The notes under the pieces were generated by a model. That model saw only the letters and a program-made list of their open reading frames with translations, was not told where the DNA came from and ran no database searches. 64,000 bases of DNA from Mauremys mutica (Eukaryota > Chordata > Testudines > Geoemydidae): the NCBI RefSeq assembly GCF_020497125.1, contig NC_059075.1, positions 61,647,321 to 61,711,320 of the forward strand, in the 5' to 3' direction. Positions 12,164 through 23,700 of the stretch are shown piece after piece. Made by a program: the position numbers and the translations under genes. Numbering within the stretch: the first letter of the stretch is position 1; the number at the start of each line of letters is the position of its first letter.

Positions 12164-13818
12164 GCACCTAGTGACAGAGGATGTGGAAAAAGTTAATGTA
12201 CTCAATGCTTTTTTCGCCTCGGTCTTCACGAACAAGGTCAGCTCCCAGACTACTGCACTGGGCAGCACAATATGGGGAAGAGGTGACCAGCCCTCTGTGG
12301 AGAAAGAAGTGGTTCAGGACTATTTAGAAAAGCTGGACGAGCACAAGTCCATGGGGCTGGATGCACTGCATCCGAGGGTGCTAAAGGAGTTGGTGGATGT
12401 GATTGCAGAGCCACTGGCCATTATCTTTGAAAACTCATGGTGATTGGGCGAGGTCCCGGATGACTGGAAAAAGGCTAATGTAGTGCCCATCTTTAAAAAA
12501 GAGAAGGAGGAGGATTCAGGGAACTACAGGTCAGTCAGCCTCACCTCAGTCCCTGGAAAAATCATGGAGCAGGTCCTCAAGGAATCAATTCTGAAGCACT
12601 TTGAGGAGAGGAAAGTGATCAGGAACAGTCAGCATGGATTCACCAAGGGCAAATCATGCCTGACTAACCTAATCGCCTTCTATGATGAGAGGACGTGTCA
12701 TTCCTTGACTTTAGCAAAGCTTTTGATAGTATTCTTGCCAGCAAGTTAAAGAGGCATGGGCTGGATGAATGGACGGTAAGGTGGATAGAAAGCTGGCTAG
12801 ATCATCGGGCTCAACGGGTAGTGATCAATGGCTTCATGTCTAGTTGGCAGCTGGTATCAAGTGGAGTGCCCAAGGGATCGGTCCTGGGGCTGGTTTTGCT
12901 CAATATCTTTATTAATGAGCTGGAGGATTGTGTGGATTGCACCCTCAGCAAGTTTGCAGATGGCGCTAAACTGGGAGGAGTGGTAGATATGCTGGATGGT
13001 AGGGATAGGATACAGAGGGACCTAGACAAATTAGAGGATTGGGCCAAAATAAATATGATGAGGTTCAACAAGGACAAGTGCAGAGTCCTGCACTTAGGAC
13101 GGAAGAATCCCATGCACTGCTACAGACTAGGGACTAAATGGCTAGGCAGCAGTTCTGCAGAAAAGGACCTAGGGGTTACAGTGGACGAGAAGCTGGATAT
13201 GAGTCAACAGTGTGCCCTTGTTGCCAAGAAGGCTAACAGCATTTTGGGCTGTATAAGTAGAAGTGTTGCCAGCAGATGGAGGGACGTGATCATTTCCCTC
13301 TGTTTGGCACTGGTGAGGCCTCCAGTTTTGGGCCCCACACTACAAGAAGGATGTGGAAAAATTGGAAAGAGTCCAGCAGAGGGCAACAAAAATGATTAGG
13401 GGGGCTGGAGCACATGACTTATGAGGAGAGGTTGAAAGAACTGGGATTATTTAGTCAGCAGAAGAGAAGAACAAGGGGGGATTTGATAGCTGCTTTCAGC
13501 TACCTGAAAGGGGGTTCCAAAGAGAATGTATCTAGACTGTTCTCAGTAGTACCAGATGATAGAACAAGGAGTAATGGTCTCAAGTTGCAGTGGAGGAGGT
13601 TTAGGTTGGATATTAGGAAAAACTTTTTCACTAGGAGGGTGGTGAAGCACTGGAATGTGTTACCTAGGGAGGTGATGGAATCTTCTTCCTTAGAGGTTTT
13701 CAAGGTCAGGCTTGACAAAGCCCTGGCTGGGATGATTTAGTTGGGGATAAGGTCCTGCTTTGAGCAGGGGGTTGGATTAGATGGTATTCTGAAGTCCCTT
13801 CCAATCTTATGATTCTAA
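12164..13818 (+). pseudogene. CR1 LINE fragment: broken reverse transcriptase and 3' end
   Basis: This is a 5'-truncated CR1 (chicken repeat 1) non-LTR retrotransposon. Translation in three successive frames gives a CR1 reverse transcriptase: the segment with [14 protein letters not shown], then FLDFSKAFD (palm motif A), SSGVPKGSVLG (motif B), and a motif C reading FADGAKL where an active enzyme has FADDTKL. The C-terminal region ends [11 protein letters not shown] and stop at 13738-13740. It is broken by an in-frame TGA at 12441-12443, a frameshift near 12690 and another near 13330-13400. The short 3' UTR after the stop (GGTCCTGCTTTGAGCAGGGG) is the tail also carried by the SINEs in this window. 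It cannot encode an active enzyme and is not a host gene. Confidence 0.93.
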
Positions 13819-13844
13819 AGCACTTAAGGCACACAAGGCACATC

Positions 13845-14101
13845 AGAGCCTGTGTCAACTGCCTCGGGCTTAGGGAGCTCAGCCTAGGGGCTAAAAATAG
13901 CAGTCTAGACGTTCAGACATGGGCTTGAGCCCCGGCTCTGAGACCCAACCCCTCTCACTGGATTTCAGAGCCTGGGCTCCTGTCGGCACACTGCTATTTT
14001 TAGCTGTGTAGCTCAAACCCCATGAGCTTGAGTGAGTTGGTCTCTGAGATTTACTGGTGTAGGATCTTTTTTCTTTTTTTTTTTCAGTGTAGACATACCC
14101 T
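13845..14101. mobile_element. MITE-like repeat ending AGTGTAGACATACCCTTGG
   Basis: The right end AGTGTAGACATACCC matches the recurrent terminal motif. The interior has the inverted pair CTAAAAATAGCAGT (about 13890) and ACTGCTATTTTTAG (about 13990), which form the arms of a hairpin around a GAGCC-rich centre. The left boundary is approximate. A T-run sits just before the right end. Confidence 0.5.
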
Positions 14102-14365
14102 TGGTTTACCCATGCTGGGAATTACAGGCCTATGCCATGTGTATCACAAAGTGCCACTTTTAAATTTCCTGCTGACTGTTTTCTTATGGCCAGTGGGGTT
14201 TCTGGGGGCATTTTATTTTATTTTTTATTTTTAAAGTGAATCAAGTATCTTTAATAGCCCACACGGCTTGACATCCATCTCTTCAGTGGTGATCATGTTG
14301 GGTGTAGTGCCAGATCTACCTTGGGCATTTATGGCACTTATGGAGCAGGCAGGGGGCAGTGGAGC

Positions 14366-14590
14366 CAGGGCCGGCTCCAGGGGTTTTGCCGCCCCAAGCA
14401 GCGCCCTCTTCCCCCCTCCCCCCAAAAGCTGCAGTCACGATCTGCGGCAATTCGGCGGGAGGTCCTTTGCTCCGAGCGGGAGTGAGGGACCCTCTGCCGA
14501 ATTGCCGCCGAATACCTGAAAGTGCTGTCCCGCTCCAGAGTGGCTGCCCCAAGCACCTGCTTGATAAGCTGGTGCCTGGAGCCGGCCCTG
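14366..14590. mobile_element. hAT-type MITE 100 bp upstream of an ITPKA exon
   Basis: The element starts CAGGGCCGGCTCC and ends GGAGCCGGCCCTG, almost perfect terminal inverted repeats, with a perfect 8-bp duplication AGTGGAGC at 14358-14365 and 14591-14598. It is 225 bp, GC-rich and non-coding. It ends 100 bp before the ITPKA exon at 14691, close to where a branch point would lie. Confidence 0.93.
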
Positions 14591-14690
14591 AGTGGAGCTG
14601 AGTGCACGTTTCGGATCGCTTGGCACATTGCGGGTGCAGGGGCATTTCAGAGGTTGCCCTGTTTAATTGTTTTTCTCCTCTGTATTACAG

Positions 14691-14787
14691 AAAAAATCAT
14701 GGCATACAATTAAAACGATGGTCAACTTGCCAGTCATCAGCCCCTTCAAGAAGCGCTATTCATGGGTGCAGCTGGCTGGGCACACAG
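14691..14787 (+). CDS. ITPKA: ITPKA exon 2: calmodulin-binding segment
   Basis: The acceptor is TCTCCTCTGTATTACAG and the donor ACAG/GTGAGAGG. The exon has 97 nt, starts in phase 0 and ends one base into a glycine codon. It encodes [20 protein letters not shown] followed by [10 protein letters not shown], equal to the mammalian calmodulin-binding helix and the first strand of the kinase fold. The tryptophan at the fourth residue corresponds to the one known to matter for calmodulin binding in mammalian ITPKA. Confidence 0.95.
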
Positions 14788-17700
14788 GTGAGAGGTGCAA
14801 TTTCAGATCTTTTGTCTCTGGAACCAGGAGGATGTCAGACAGCAGCCTGGTTTCAAATCTTCCTGAAGCTTCTGTTGGTATGAATGGGGATTTTGTGAAG
14901 AGGCTCTTCCTTTCGGTCATGATGGGGTAATGTGGTGGTTGGTTCAGTTCAGGGAAAGCCAGCCGTGTCTGGACACCATGTGCCTCTGTGGAGTAGAAGA
15001 ATCTGTTTTCAGGTGGGCGAGGTCAGACTTTAGGCTTGGAGGAGAGCAAGGCAGTAGTTTGGGGAACCATCAGGCTGAAAGGAGTGGCCACATAAAGCAC
15101 TCCTTAGAAGGTGGTATGGGGGAAATCTATATTGGGGAAGAACCAGCAAGAGATTGGCTGGGGAAATTGGAGCCCTGCTGCTTCCCCAGTCGATTAGGAA
15201 AAGGTTTCTGCTGTCTCATTCCTCACTCAAGTAACTAGTGCACCCATTAGCAGCCTCTCCCAATCTTACCTGGGGGTTGTGTCTGGGTTTGCAGTGGGAA
15301 GAAGGATTCATCTCCACGTGTGAGTATGTTTCAGCCAAGGTGATGGGAGCATTTCTAAATCCATCCCAAAACCTCCTCTGAATCTAACACCTCAAGAGGA
15401 AAATGAACCTGGTGGGAAAGAAAAGCCCAGCATGTGGGTGTTTGTGTTGAAAGTCTGTGTCATTTGTGCATCAGTGCAAGTGTGGGAAGAGCAGGCGAGG
15501 GGCTGCTCAGGCAGCGTGAGTCTACTTTGGTGTCTGTAGTACTTAATAGAAGCACCCCTAGGTCAAGTTTTAGGTTATTCATAAGGCAGAATACAAGGAG
15601 GTGCCATCAGATTTGCTTCTCTTGTTTCAATTGATTCCTACATGTTCCCTACTCCCAAAGCGCTAGCACAGTGGTTAGCAATCTGGATGGGGTGGGGGTG
15701 GGAGGAGCCATTATAGTGGTTTCCAGCACTTGTCTGGAGAAGGAGCAGGGATCATGAATCTGCTCCAGTTCCCTTGTATCTGGGTTTCTGGAAGTGGATT
15801 TTGACCCATCACTTGCAGCTAGTCTTCTCTGATTCCAGGAGTTCTCCGTGAACTGAAACGCTGGTCAACATTACACCTGGCACTTCCTCTGATGCACTGG
15901 TGCAAAGGATTCTGGGGCACATCGGAGAAGGACCAGATGTAATGGCTGAGTGTGCAAGGTCATGGTGTGATAAAGGGTGAAAGTGAGGCAGAAGCTTAAC
16001 ACCAGCTCTAACTTCAGGGCCCAAGTTTGTTTCAGGCCATGTGGATTAACGTATCTCTCTCCTCGGATGTTATTACCATTCTGCCTGAAAGCACTGTATA
16101 GTTTACACTGTATACCATGCAAATCCAGGGTTGTAAAACAATTGAGCTACACTTTGCACCTGTAGATTAGCAAGGCTCCAAAGGAGTTGCAGTAGGTGGA
16201 GGTGTATGTGTTGGGGGTGTATGTATTAAAGAGGCAGTGTTTGGCTCCTGGCTGTGGATTGCTGCTGCTTAATGATCAGGAACTGATCCCCACCCTGCTA
16301 CTCACAAGCACTGCAGGTACGACATTGGGCTGATTTCAGGAGCACATCCCACACTGGAAACATTGGATAGCTTTAAAAAGAGCCCGGCTGTCAGCATATT
16401 AATGCAGTCTGGCCCATTATATTTCCCGTGGGTTTTAACACAGCTAGCTGTGTTAATTCTCTTATGAATACTTTAGCATGGAAAAAACATAGCTTGGCCT
16501 AGCCATACTCCTTGGAGCAATAAATTCCTGTATGGGAACTTGTCCAAATGGACTTTCACAGCCAATAGCTGTGTTTGCATTGGGTGCTTTTATTTTTTAC
16601 AAGGAGTGTGTTATCTTTCCTGTTCAGGGGAACTCTTTATCTGGTGCAGGAGAGTGAAGTGGGTGAAGGGGGAGTGCAGGTGTTTCCCTCTTACAAAGAC
16701 TGGCCTTATCAGCATGTGTCAATTTTTTTTTTGCAGGGAGTTTCAAGGCAGCTGACAGCGATACGATTCTGAAGCGCTTCTCTGAGAATGAAAAGGAGTG
16801 CTTTGAGCTGCTGATGAAAGATCCTCTGCGCTCCTGTGTCCCTGTCTTCCATGGGGTGGTAGAGAGAGATGGCGAGAAATACATTCAACTGGATGACTTG
16901 CTCGCTGACTTTGAAGGGCCTTGTGTCATGGACTGTAAGATGGGGATCAGGTGGGAGATGTGAAAAGGATCCTGATTTCTACATACAGTACATGTGGTTA
17001 ATTTGGGGAATGGGTGGACTGGGGGTGATGATGTGCACGATGGATGAAGCACTCATTTCTGGGGACTCAGGTTGAAGCCTGGGCAGAGGGCCTACTAGTG
17101 ACATGAGTTAGTTGGTGTCATTCCCAAAACACATCACATGGACGTTGGTGCAGTGGGAAATCTCTTCTTGGAAGATTTCCTGAAGCTCATAGGGAGGATG
17201 ATCCCTTCAATAGGTTTCAGAGTAGTAGCTGCATTAGTCTGTACATAGGGTGACCCTACCCAGGTCAAGGGTGGGGTCATTCCTGGAGTAGTGTGACCTA
17301 CCTGGCCTCTGGACACTGACCTCTTTCTCCTCCTTAGATGCTATCTTGGTCAAGTCTGACTTATCTAGTGGGGCAGATTGATGTGAGCTTACTTAGCACC
17401 TGCCTGATAGGACTTGACTTAGGGAGAGTAAAGAAAAAACAACAACCCACGTGACATAGCTCACTTATGGCCAGTTTATTAACCATTCTGAGTACAAAAC
17501 ATCGCTCAAAAATCAAGAGTCAAATTACCTTCCCAAACATGGATAACTGAATTGTAACCTGACATCTCCTCTCCAAAGCTGCCAGTGAGTCCTGGGAGTA
17601 CAGCTATTCCTGCCTGGGAAAACAGGACTGATAGTCAGGGTCTAGGAACCACCTCTCTGTTTCTGCTGTCTTGTTCTCCAGAATCTCTGCTTGCATTTTA

Positions 17701-20700
17701 ACGTGTCTAGTTGTTGTGGCTGTGAAGAAAACCTCAAAAAATATGAACCACGCCTCACCAATAAATGAACAAGTCTGCAGAGAGCCTGGAACAATGACTC
17801 TGAGAAGTGTGAACTGTCCCATGCATCTCAGTGAGCGGGTGACTCAGATGATTCACTAGACTTCTTTACCTGGAGTTAATTGTCAGTGAACTCAAGTTCT
17901 TAATGCAGAGGGAATGTCCACATGAGCCATAACAAGCATGTTAAGTATCTCATGTAAATTTTCAGTCAGTTAACTCAAGATTTAAAAAAAGTCTAGTGTG
18001 GACAGAAATTGTGCCCAGCTCTGCATAGTTTACTCTGAAGGTGTTCGCTGCATAATTAGCTTAGGCTTTTATCCGGGTCTCAGCCCAACCCCTCACTCCC
18101 ATTTACACAGTAAACCCAGCAAATTTGGGGTGGAGATGCTTTTAAGATCATGCTAGCTTACTTGGCTGGGGGGTGGGTTAAAGTCTGAGCTCCACTTTAT
18201 CTTGGGCTGGAACCTGCCCACTTTGTAGTGAGGATGCCAGCTAAATCCCTCCAGCGCCTTCCTATATGCCCCCTCCTGCCCCCCCCGCCCCCCGCAGAAC
18301 AGACGGGTTCTCCCACAATTGACACAGGTGACTGGGAAAGAATCCTAGAGCATCTCCTCACAAAGAACCAGGGGATATGCCCCCACACACACCCGGGCAT
18401 GTGCAGAAACTTCTGAGGATGCAGTAACATGAGAAGGGCTCTGCTCTAAGAACGCTTTCACAAGTGGGAGGCTAACCTGGGTGCTCAGACTGGGGTGCCA
18501 GTCACCTGGACTAACAGGCTATGTCTTCACTGCACAGAGTGACTGTCATTTTAGTGACCCACATGGGTGGCGTTTGGGAGATGCTACCACTTATTTCTCC
18601 CTAGTCAAGGAGCCTAGAAGAGCCAATGGGCACGTTCAAGCCCCAGTGAGGGAGAGACTAGCCCAAGCAGCCCAGTGGAGCTCAGAAAGCATGCATGCAC
18701 AACTCTGTTTTGAATAACTGCAAAATCGACAGTGAGCGGTAACTCACATGGGCAGAGCTTCCCCCGCCCCCTCCCACCCTCTCAATCTGACCCTGGGCCA
18801 CCTTTTGCTATGAGCTCTGGTCCAGCATATAATTTGCATTACACGTTTTCTTTTTTTAATCAGCTGCAGGGTTATTTTCTGTCCTGTTCTGCGCAATGCG
18901 TGGGGTATGTAGCCTCACAAGGCTCCAGGGGCCTCAAAAAGTAGCCATGCCTGGAGTTAGTTTTTTCCTCTCTCCTGAGCTGAGAGAGGCGTTCAGTCTC
19001 CCATCAGGGTCATTCAGTCTTGGGTTTACTACTGCTGGTCTATTTGAGCTTTGCTTTCCTTTGTCATGGTGCAGAATGGGAATCCAGTGTTTCTCCCGAT
19101 CCCTATAACCAGGGGAGGGCTGTAGGATTTAGTTATAGGTAAGGATGTAATTAGAGCAAAAATGGAGAGTCAGAAGTCCTGGGTTATGCCACAGACTCAT
19201 TAAGTCACTTTGGGCAAGTCACTTTGTCCCTGTTTCTCAGTTTCTTCATCTGTAAAATGGGGATGATGATGAAAAGTAGTTTCCTCACTGGAGTGTAATG
19301 AGTGAGGCTTAGTCCATTATCGTTGGTAAAGTGCTTTGAGATCCCATGCTGGAAGATGGCGGCAAAATGCAAGGTGGTATTATTGTTTCAGATTCCAAGG
19401 GGGTTCTCATTGTCTTGTTGGGTGGTGGTGGTTTTGCAGGACGTACCTGGAAGAGGAGCTGACTAAAGCCCGTGAGAAGCCAAAGCTGCGTAAGGACATG
19501 TACAAGAAGATGATTGAGGTGGATCCTCTTGCGCCCACAGCTGAGGAGAACACGCAGCATGCTGTGACCAAGCCACGTTACATGCAGTGGAGAGAGACCA
19601 TCAGCTCCAGTGCCAACTTGGGCTTCAGGATAGAAGGGATTAAGGTGAGTGACTTCCACTGCTGTCCTTTCCTGTTGAATAGACTCACTCCTTTGCCTGA
19701 TCTGATGCTTGATCAACTTGTTGTCATCAACCTGGTTTCCAAAAAGACAGTGTGACTTCCTAGCTGGAGCTGCGTGGTCCATTTGATTGTGACTAGAGCT
19801 TCTATGGCAATGATAAGAAAAACCTTGTGAAGCAAGAAATATGTGAAACCCATCAAACACACTAACTGCTCTAACAACAACAGCAGGAACACTGAGAGAA
19901 GAAACCAAATAGCTACATCATGGTGTAGTCAGAAAGAAAGTGAAACTGATAAGAGGAAATTCTGAACTGGTGGAATAATCCCCTCCTCCTACTCACCTTT
20001 ACCCAGTAGCCATCCTGGGAGTGCACAGATTTATTCTGAGTGAATCGAAGTAGAACAGATTTATTCCAACCCTGCACATTTCTGAAGCAATGTGGAAACA
20101 TCATGTAGCATTCCCAGTATCTAGGCAAATCGCTTTCAATTTGTGCAGATATCCAGTATGTGGGGAAGGGGAATCACAATAGACCCAGAACCCCAAATGT
20201 TCAGACCTCAGCTCTAACCCCCCTTCCAGTCCTCCTCGGGCAAGAAGGGGTCGGTCCTTACATCTCATGATGTTACTTCAGTGTTGCAGAAAACTTCCAA
20301 CGATCTTCACTTTTCAGGCCTGTTTGCCCTACCCATACCCTGAATGGGTACGTCACGTGGGCAAATACCACCTCACAGTCTCATTAGTAACCACCTGCAA
20401 AATATAGGGCTCCATCCTGCCCTTCAGATACTGGAGATAGCAACCCTGACAGCTTGAGGGTTGACCCATAGGTAGGCCTCTGCTGGCTTCTCCACCCAGC
20501 TGGTATGGATTTGGCTTTTCCTCCCAAGGTTGGTCTGGTCTTGTCTGGCCTAGTGTGACTTCTTTCCTATGGACAGCAGTGCAGTAACAAGGGCGAGGTG
20601 AGTGAGGCACTTGCCTTGGGCGCGCAAAGCGGAGGGGCTTAGCTCTACCATGATCGGTGGCAATTCGGCGGCGGGTCCCTGAGTCCCTCTTGGAGGGGAG

Positions 20701-23700
20701 GACCTGCCACCGAATTGCCGCTGCCACTTCATTCTTCGGCGGCAAATCAGCGGCGGGTCCTTCTCTCTGAGAGGGACTCAGGGACCCGCCACCGAATTGG
20801 TGCCGAAGAGCCTGGAGCCGACCCTTGCCTCGGGTGCAAAAATTCCTTGTTACGACTCTGGACAGGTGCGGTCTGGGATGGTGTTTCATCTGAGTGGGCC
20901 CTGGAGACTCAATCCAGCTCCTAGTGAAAGCACTAATGTTACTTTGTTTTTAAAGTGACGAAGTAACGTGAGTGTCCATTATGGGATGCTGACTGCATAT
21001 AAGGAGTTAGTTACCAGAGTTGCTTGGTTTGACTTCAGGATTTTTACTAGAGCACATTTCAGCTCTCTGGCAGCCTGTTGACATGTACAGGGTCAGATAA
21101 CAGAGCCGGGGTTTCTGGTCTAAAACATACTTCCACTTTTGAAGCCCAGGTTAATGAGATAGGTACAGGGTGTTACGAAGTTTGGGGGAGACAAGGCCCT
21201 GCACCCCTGGCTTCCTGCAATTCACCATGACTCTCAGCCAGCCAGTAAAACAGAAGGTTGGTTTAGACGACAGGAACACAGTCCAAGACAGGTCTTGCAG
21301 GTACAGACAACAGGATCCCCTCAGGTCCATCTTGGGGAGCCAGGGAGGCCAGAGCTCAGTCTGGGCTCCCCTCCATTTTCCCAGCCAGCTCCAAACTGAA
21401 AACTTTCCCACCCCTCCTCTCGGCTTTTGTCTCTTTCCTGGGCCAGGAGGTCACCTGATCTCTTTGTTCTCCAACACTTTCAGTTGGCACCTTTTGCAGA
21501 GGAGGGGTCCAGGCCATCAGTTGCCGGGAGACAGAGTGTCAGCCATTCTCTGTGCATACAGCATCACACTGGCCCCCTAGAGCTCTGCAACAGTCACACA
21601 CCCCTAGACACTCGAGAAATACATAGGGGAAACTGAGGCACCCACACAGCACTCAGAGAAAACATTAAGAACATTCCCACTTTGTCACACAGGTGTAGCA
21701 GCAAAGTCTCTCTTAATTATCCCTTTTTTCTCTGCTTCCCTAGGCTGCTTTTTCCCTTTCTCCTAGCGTTCTAGGATGAATGAGGTATCCAAGCTCACGC
21801 AATGCTGGGCTTCTCCACACTGCCCACACAGCCCTGACCTGCAGGGACTGAGCACTGTTTCTCAAAAACAAACTGGGTGATGGGTGCTTCTTGATGCAGG
21901 CGCCTGTCAAGCAAACTCTGCAGTCAGCTGCTAGTGGGAACTTTCAGGGCTTATGTCTACTCTTGGGCACTTCTGATGGGTTTTGGCTCTTCCTCACTAG
22001 CCCTTTAGCCATCCAGTAATGACGCCAGGTTAATTGTCTCAGTCTTCAGTTCTTCTCTGTGATGGAATCAGCACTCTCTACGTGTCCTCTCTGCAGACAT
22101 TCCAATGCCTCCTAGACACTGCAGATGACTCACAGAGGCAGATTACCCTGGGCCCAGGGTAGTGACTGGGAGAGGGAGCAAGGAGCCTTTCCCTTTCTTG
22201 CACAGGAAATGCTCAATGATAGCGTGTATCCTGGAGCAGGTTCTTCCAGATCTGGCTGGCTGAGGAGGTATGATGCACCGCCCTAAGGGCAGTACCGTAA
22301 TGGCACAATCTGGGCCACAATATTTAGCACTTAAATCATGCATGAAATATTTGCAAAGCTCCACAGGCATTACTTTTATCTTCACAACGCCCCTATGAGA
22401 CAGTTAGCTGGGTGCTATTATTCTATTTTACAGATAGGGAAACTGAGGCAGAAGTTTGTGTTGTGCAGACTACACAGCAAGTCAATATTTGGAACACAGG
22501 CCGCCCAACTACCAGCAACCTCAAGCCCTAACCTCTTGGGGGGGTGTGTGTGTTACAGAACTACAACTTTGTCATATGGAGCACAGTTACATCACATGAC
22601 ATCCCAGTTCTGTTTTCAAATCAGGGAGCAGTCCTGGTATTGTATGTCCCCAGAGCTGTAAAACTCATAGGTTCCCATTTTGAAAGGTGAGCTTGCGTGT
22701 GTGAGTGGGAGAACTAGTGATGCCATCTAGTGGTGGTTGAGAGACAATCACCCAATAACTTGAAAACCAATGAGAGTGAAATCATAGAGGCCCTTGGGTT
22801 AAGTGGCCCCCAAATGAGATTTGATTCACTACATATGTTCCTTCCTGTTGAACTGTGTACCTACTCTTGTGGTTAATCCATCCCACAGCATCTTCTTTCC
22901 CTACACCATGCCCATATCCCTGAAATAAGTCAAGATTTATTCAGCCCTTTATTAACTCTCACTGCAGTATTGGACTTGTCTCTAATGCCAGAGGCAAGAA
23001 AGATAAGTGGAGCCTTTTGGCTGTCTTAGAGCACAAGGCACTTGATCTGTGTGCCTGCAAGCCTCAGAAGCAAGAATCTTCTCTCCAAGTGACAGTCTGA
23101 ACAATGTGATCAATTGCAGGGCTGATGGCTCCATTAGTGTAAACGCCAGTGGAGTCTATCATACTGTGTCTCCTTGTGAAAGGATGGTCTTCTGGCTAAA
23201 GTATAGGGCTAGGAATCGGGAGTGCTGCGTTGTATTTCTCATTCTGTCACTGACTCACTTTGCAATATTGAAAGTCACTTAACCTCTCAGTTTCTGCAGT
23301 TATTACATGAGGATGATCACACTTCCCTTCTTTCCCAGGTGCTGTGAGATTTTAATTCATTAATATTTGTAAAGCGATTTAGATCCTTGCCTGGAAGGCA
23401 TTAATCATAATAAAATAGTGATATATTGTTTTAGGGCTAGATTGTGGCATGTAGCCAAAACACTGTAGCAGAAGCAATGCAGAACTGCACCTCCCCCTGT
23501 GGGAGTGCAGAGAGGCCATGCAGGAAGAGTGTACAAGCAGCACCATCCCATAGGGTGACAAAGTCTGCTCCCCCTGGCATGTGTGGTCAGCCATGGCATT
23601 GGCTCGGGAGGTGGAAGGTACAAAGAGTGGCACAGCAGCTGGGGAGGTGTGCAGTGTATGGAGGGCACTTGAATGGGGCCTCAAGGCTTTGTGTGCTGTA

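Larger units (their letters stand above)
1..14690. other. Presumed ITPKA intron 1 (and possibly upstream DNA), repeat-rich
   Basis: No exon could be recognised here on either strand. Reading frames are short and lack known domains. The first clear coding block downstream is the second coding exon of ITPKA at 14691, so this stretch is inferred to be intron 1, perhaps with 5' flanking DNA. Several transposon copies are listed separately. The remaining DNA (about 1100-8350 and 8600-9550) is A+T-rich with short homopolymers and I see nothing specific in it. The GC-rich, serine- and alanine-rich first exon typical of ITPKA was looked for and not found. Confidence 0.6.

Noticed and set aside
12171..13740. 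A host gene encoding a reverse-transcriptase-like protein
   Set aside because: It is a CR1 fragment with a stop, two frameshifts and a lost catalytic aspartate.
19309..19908. A 199-codon frame on the - strand
   Set aside because: It is the reverse of ITPKA exon 4, whose + strand product is conserved and correctly spliced.
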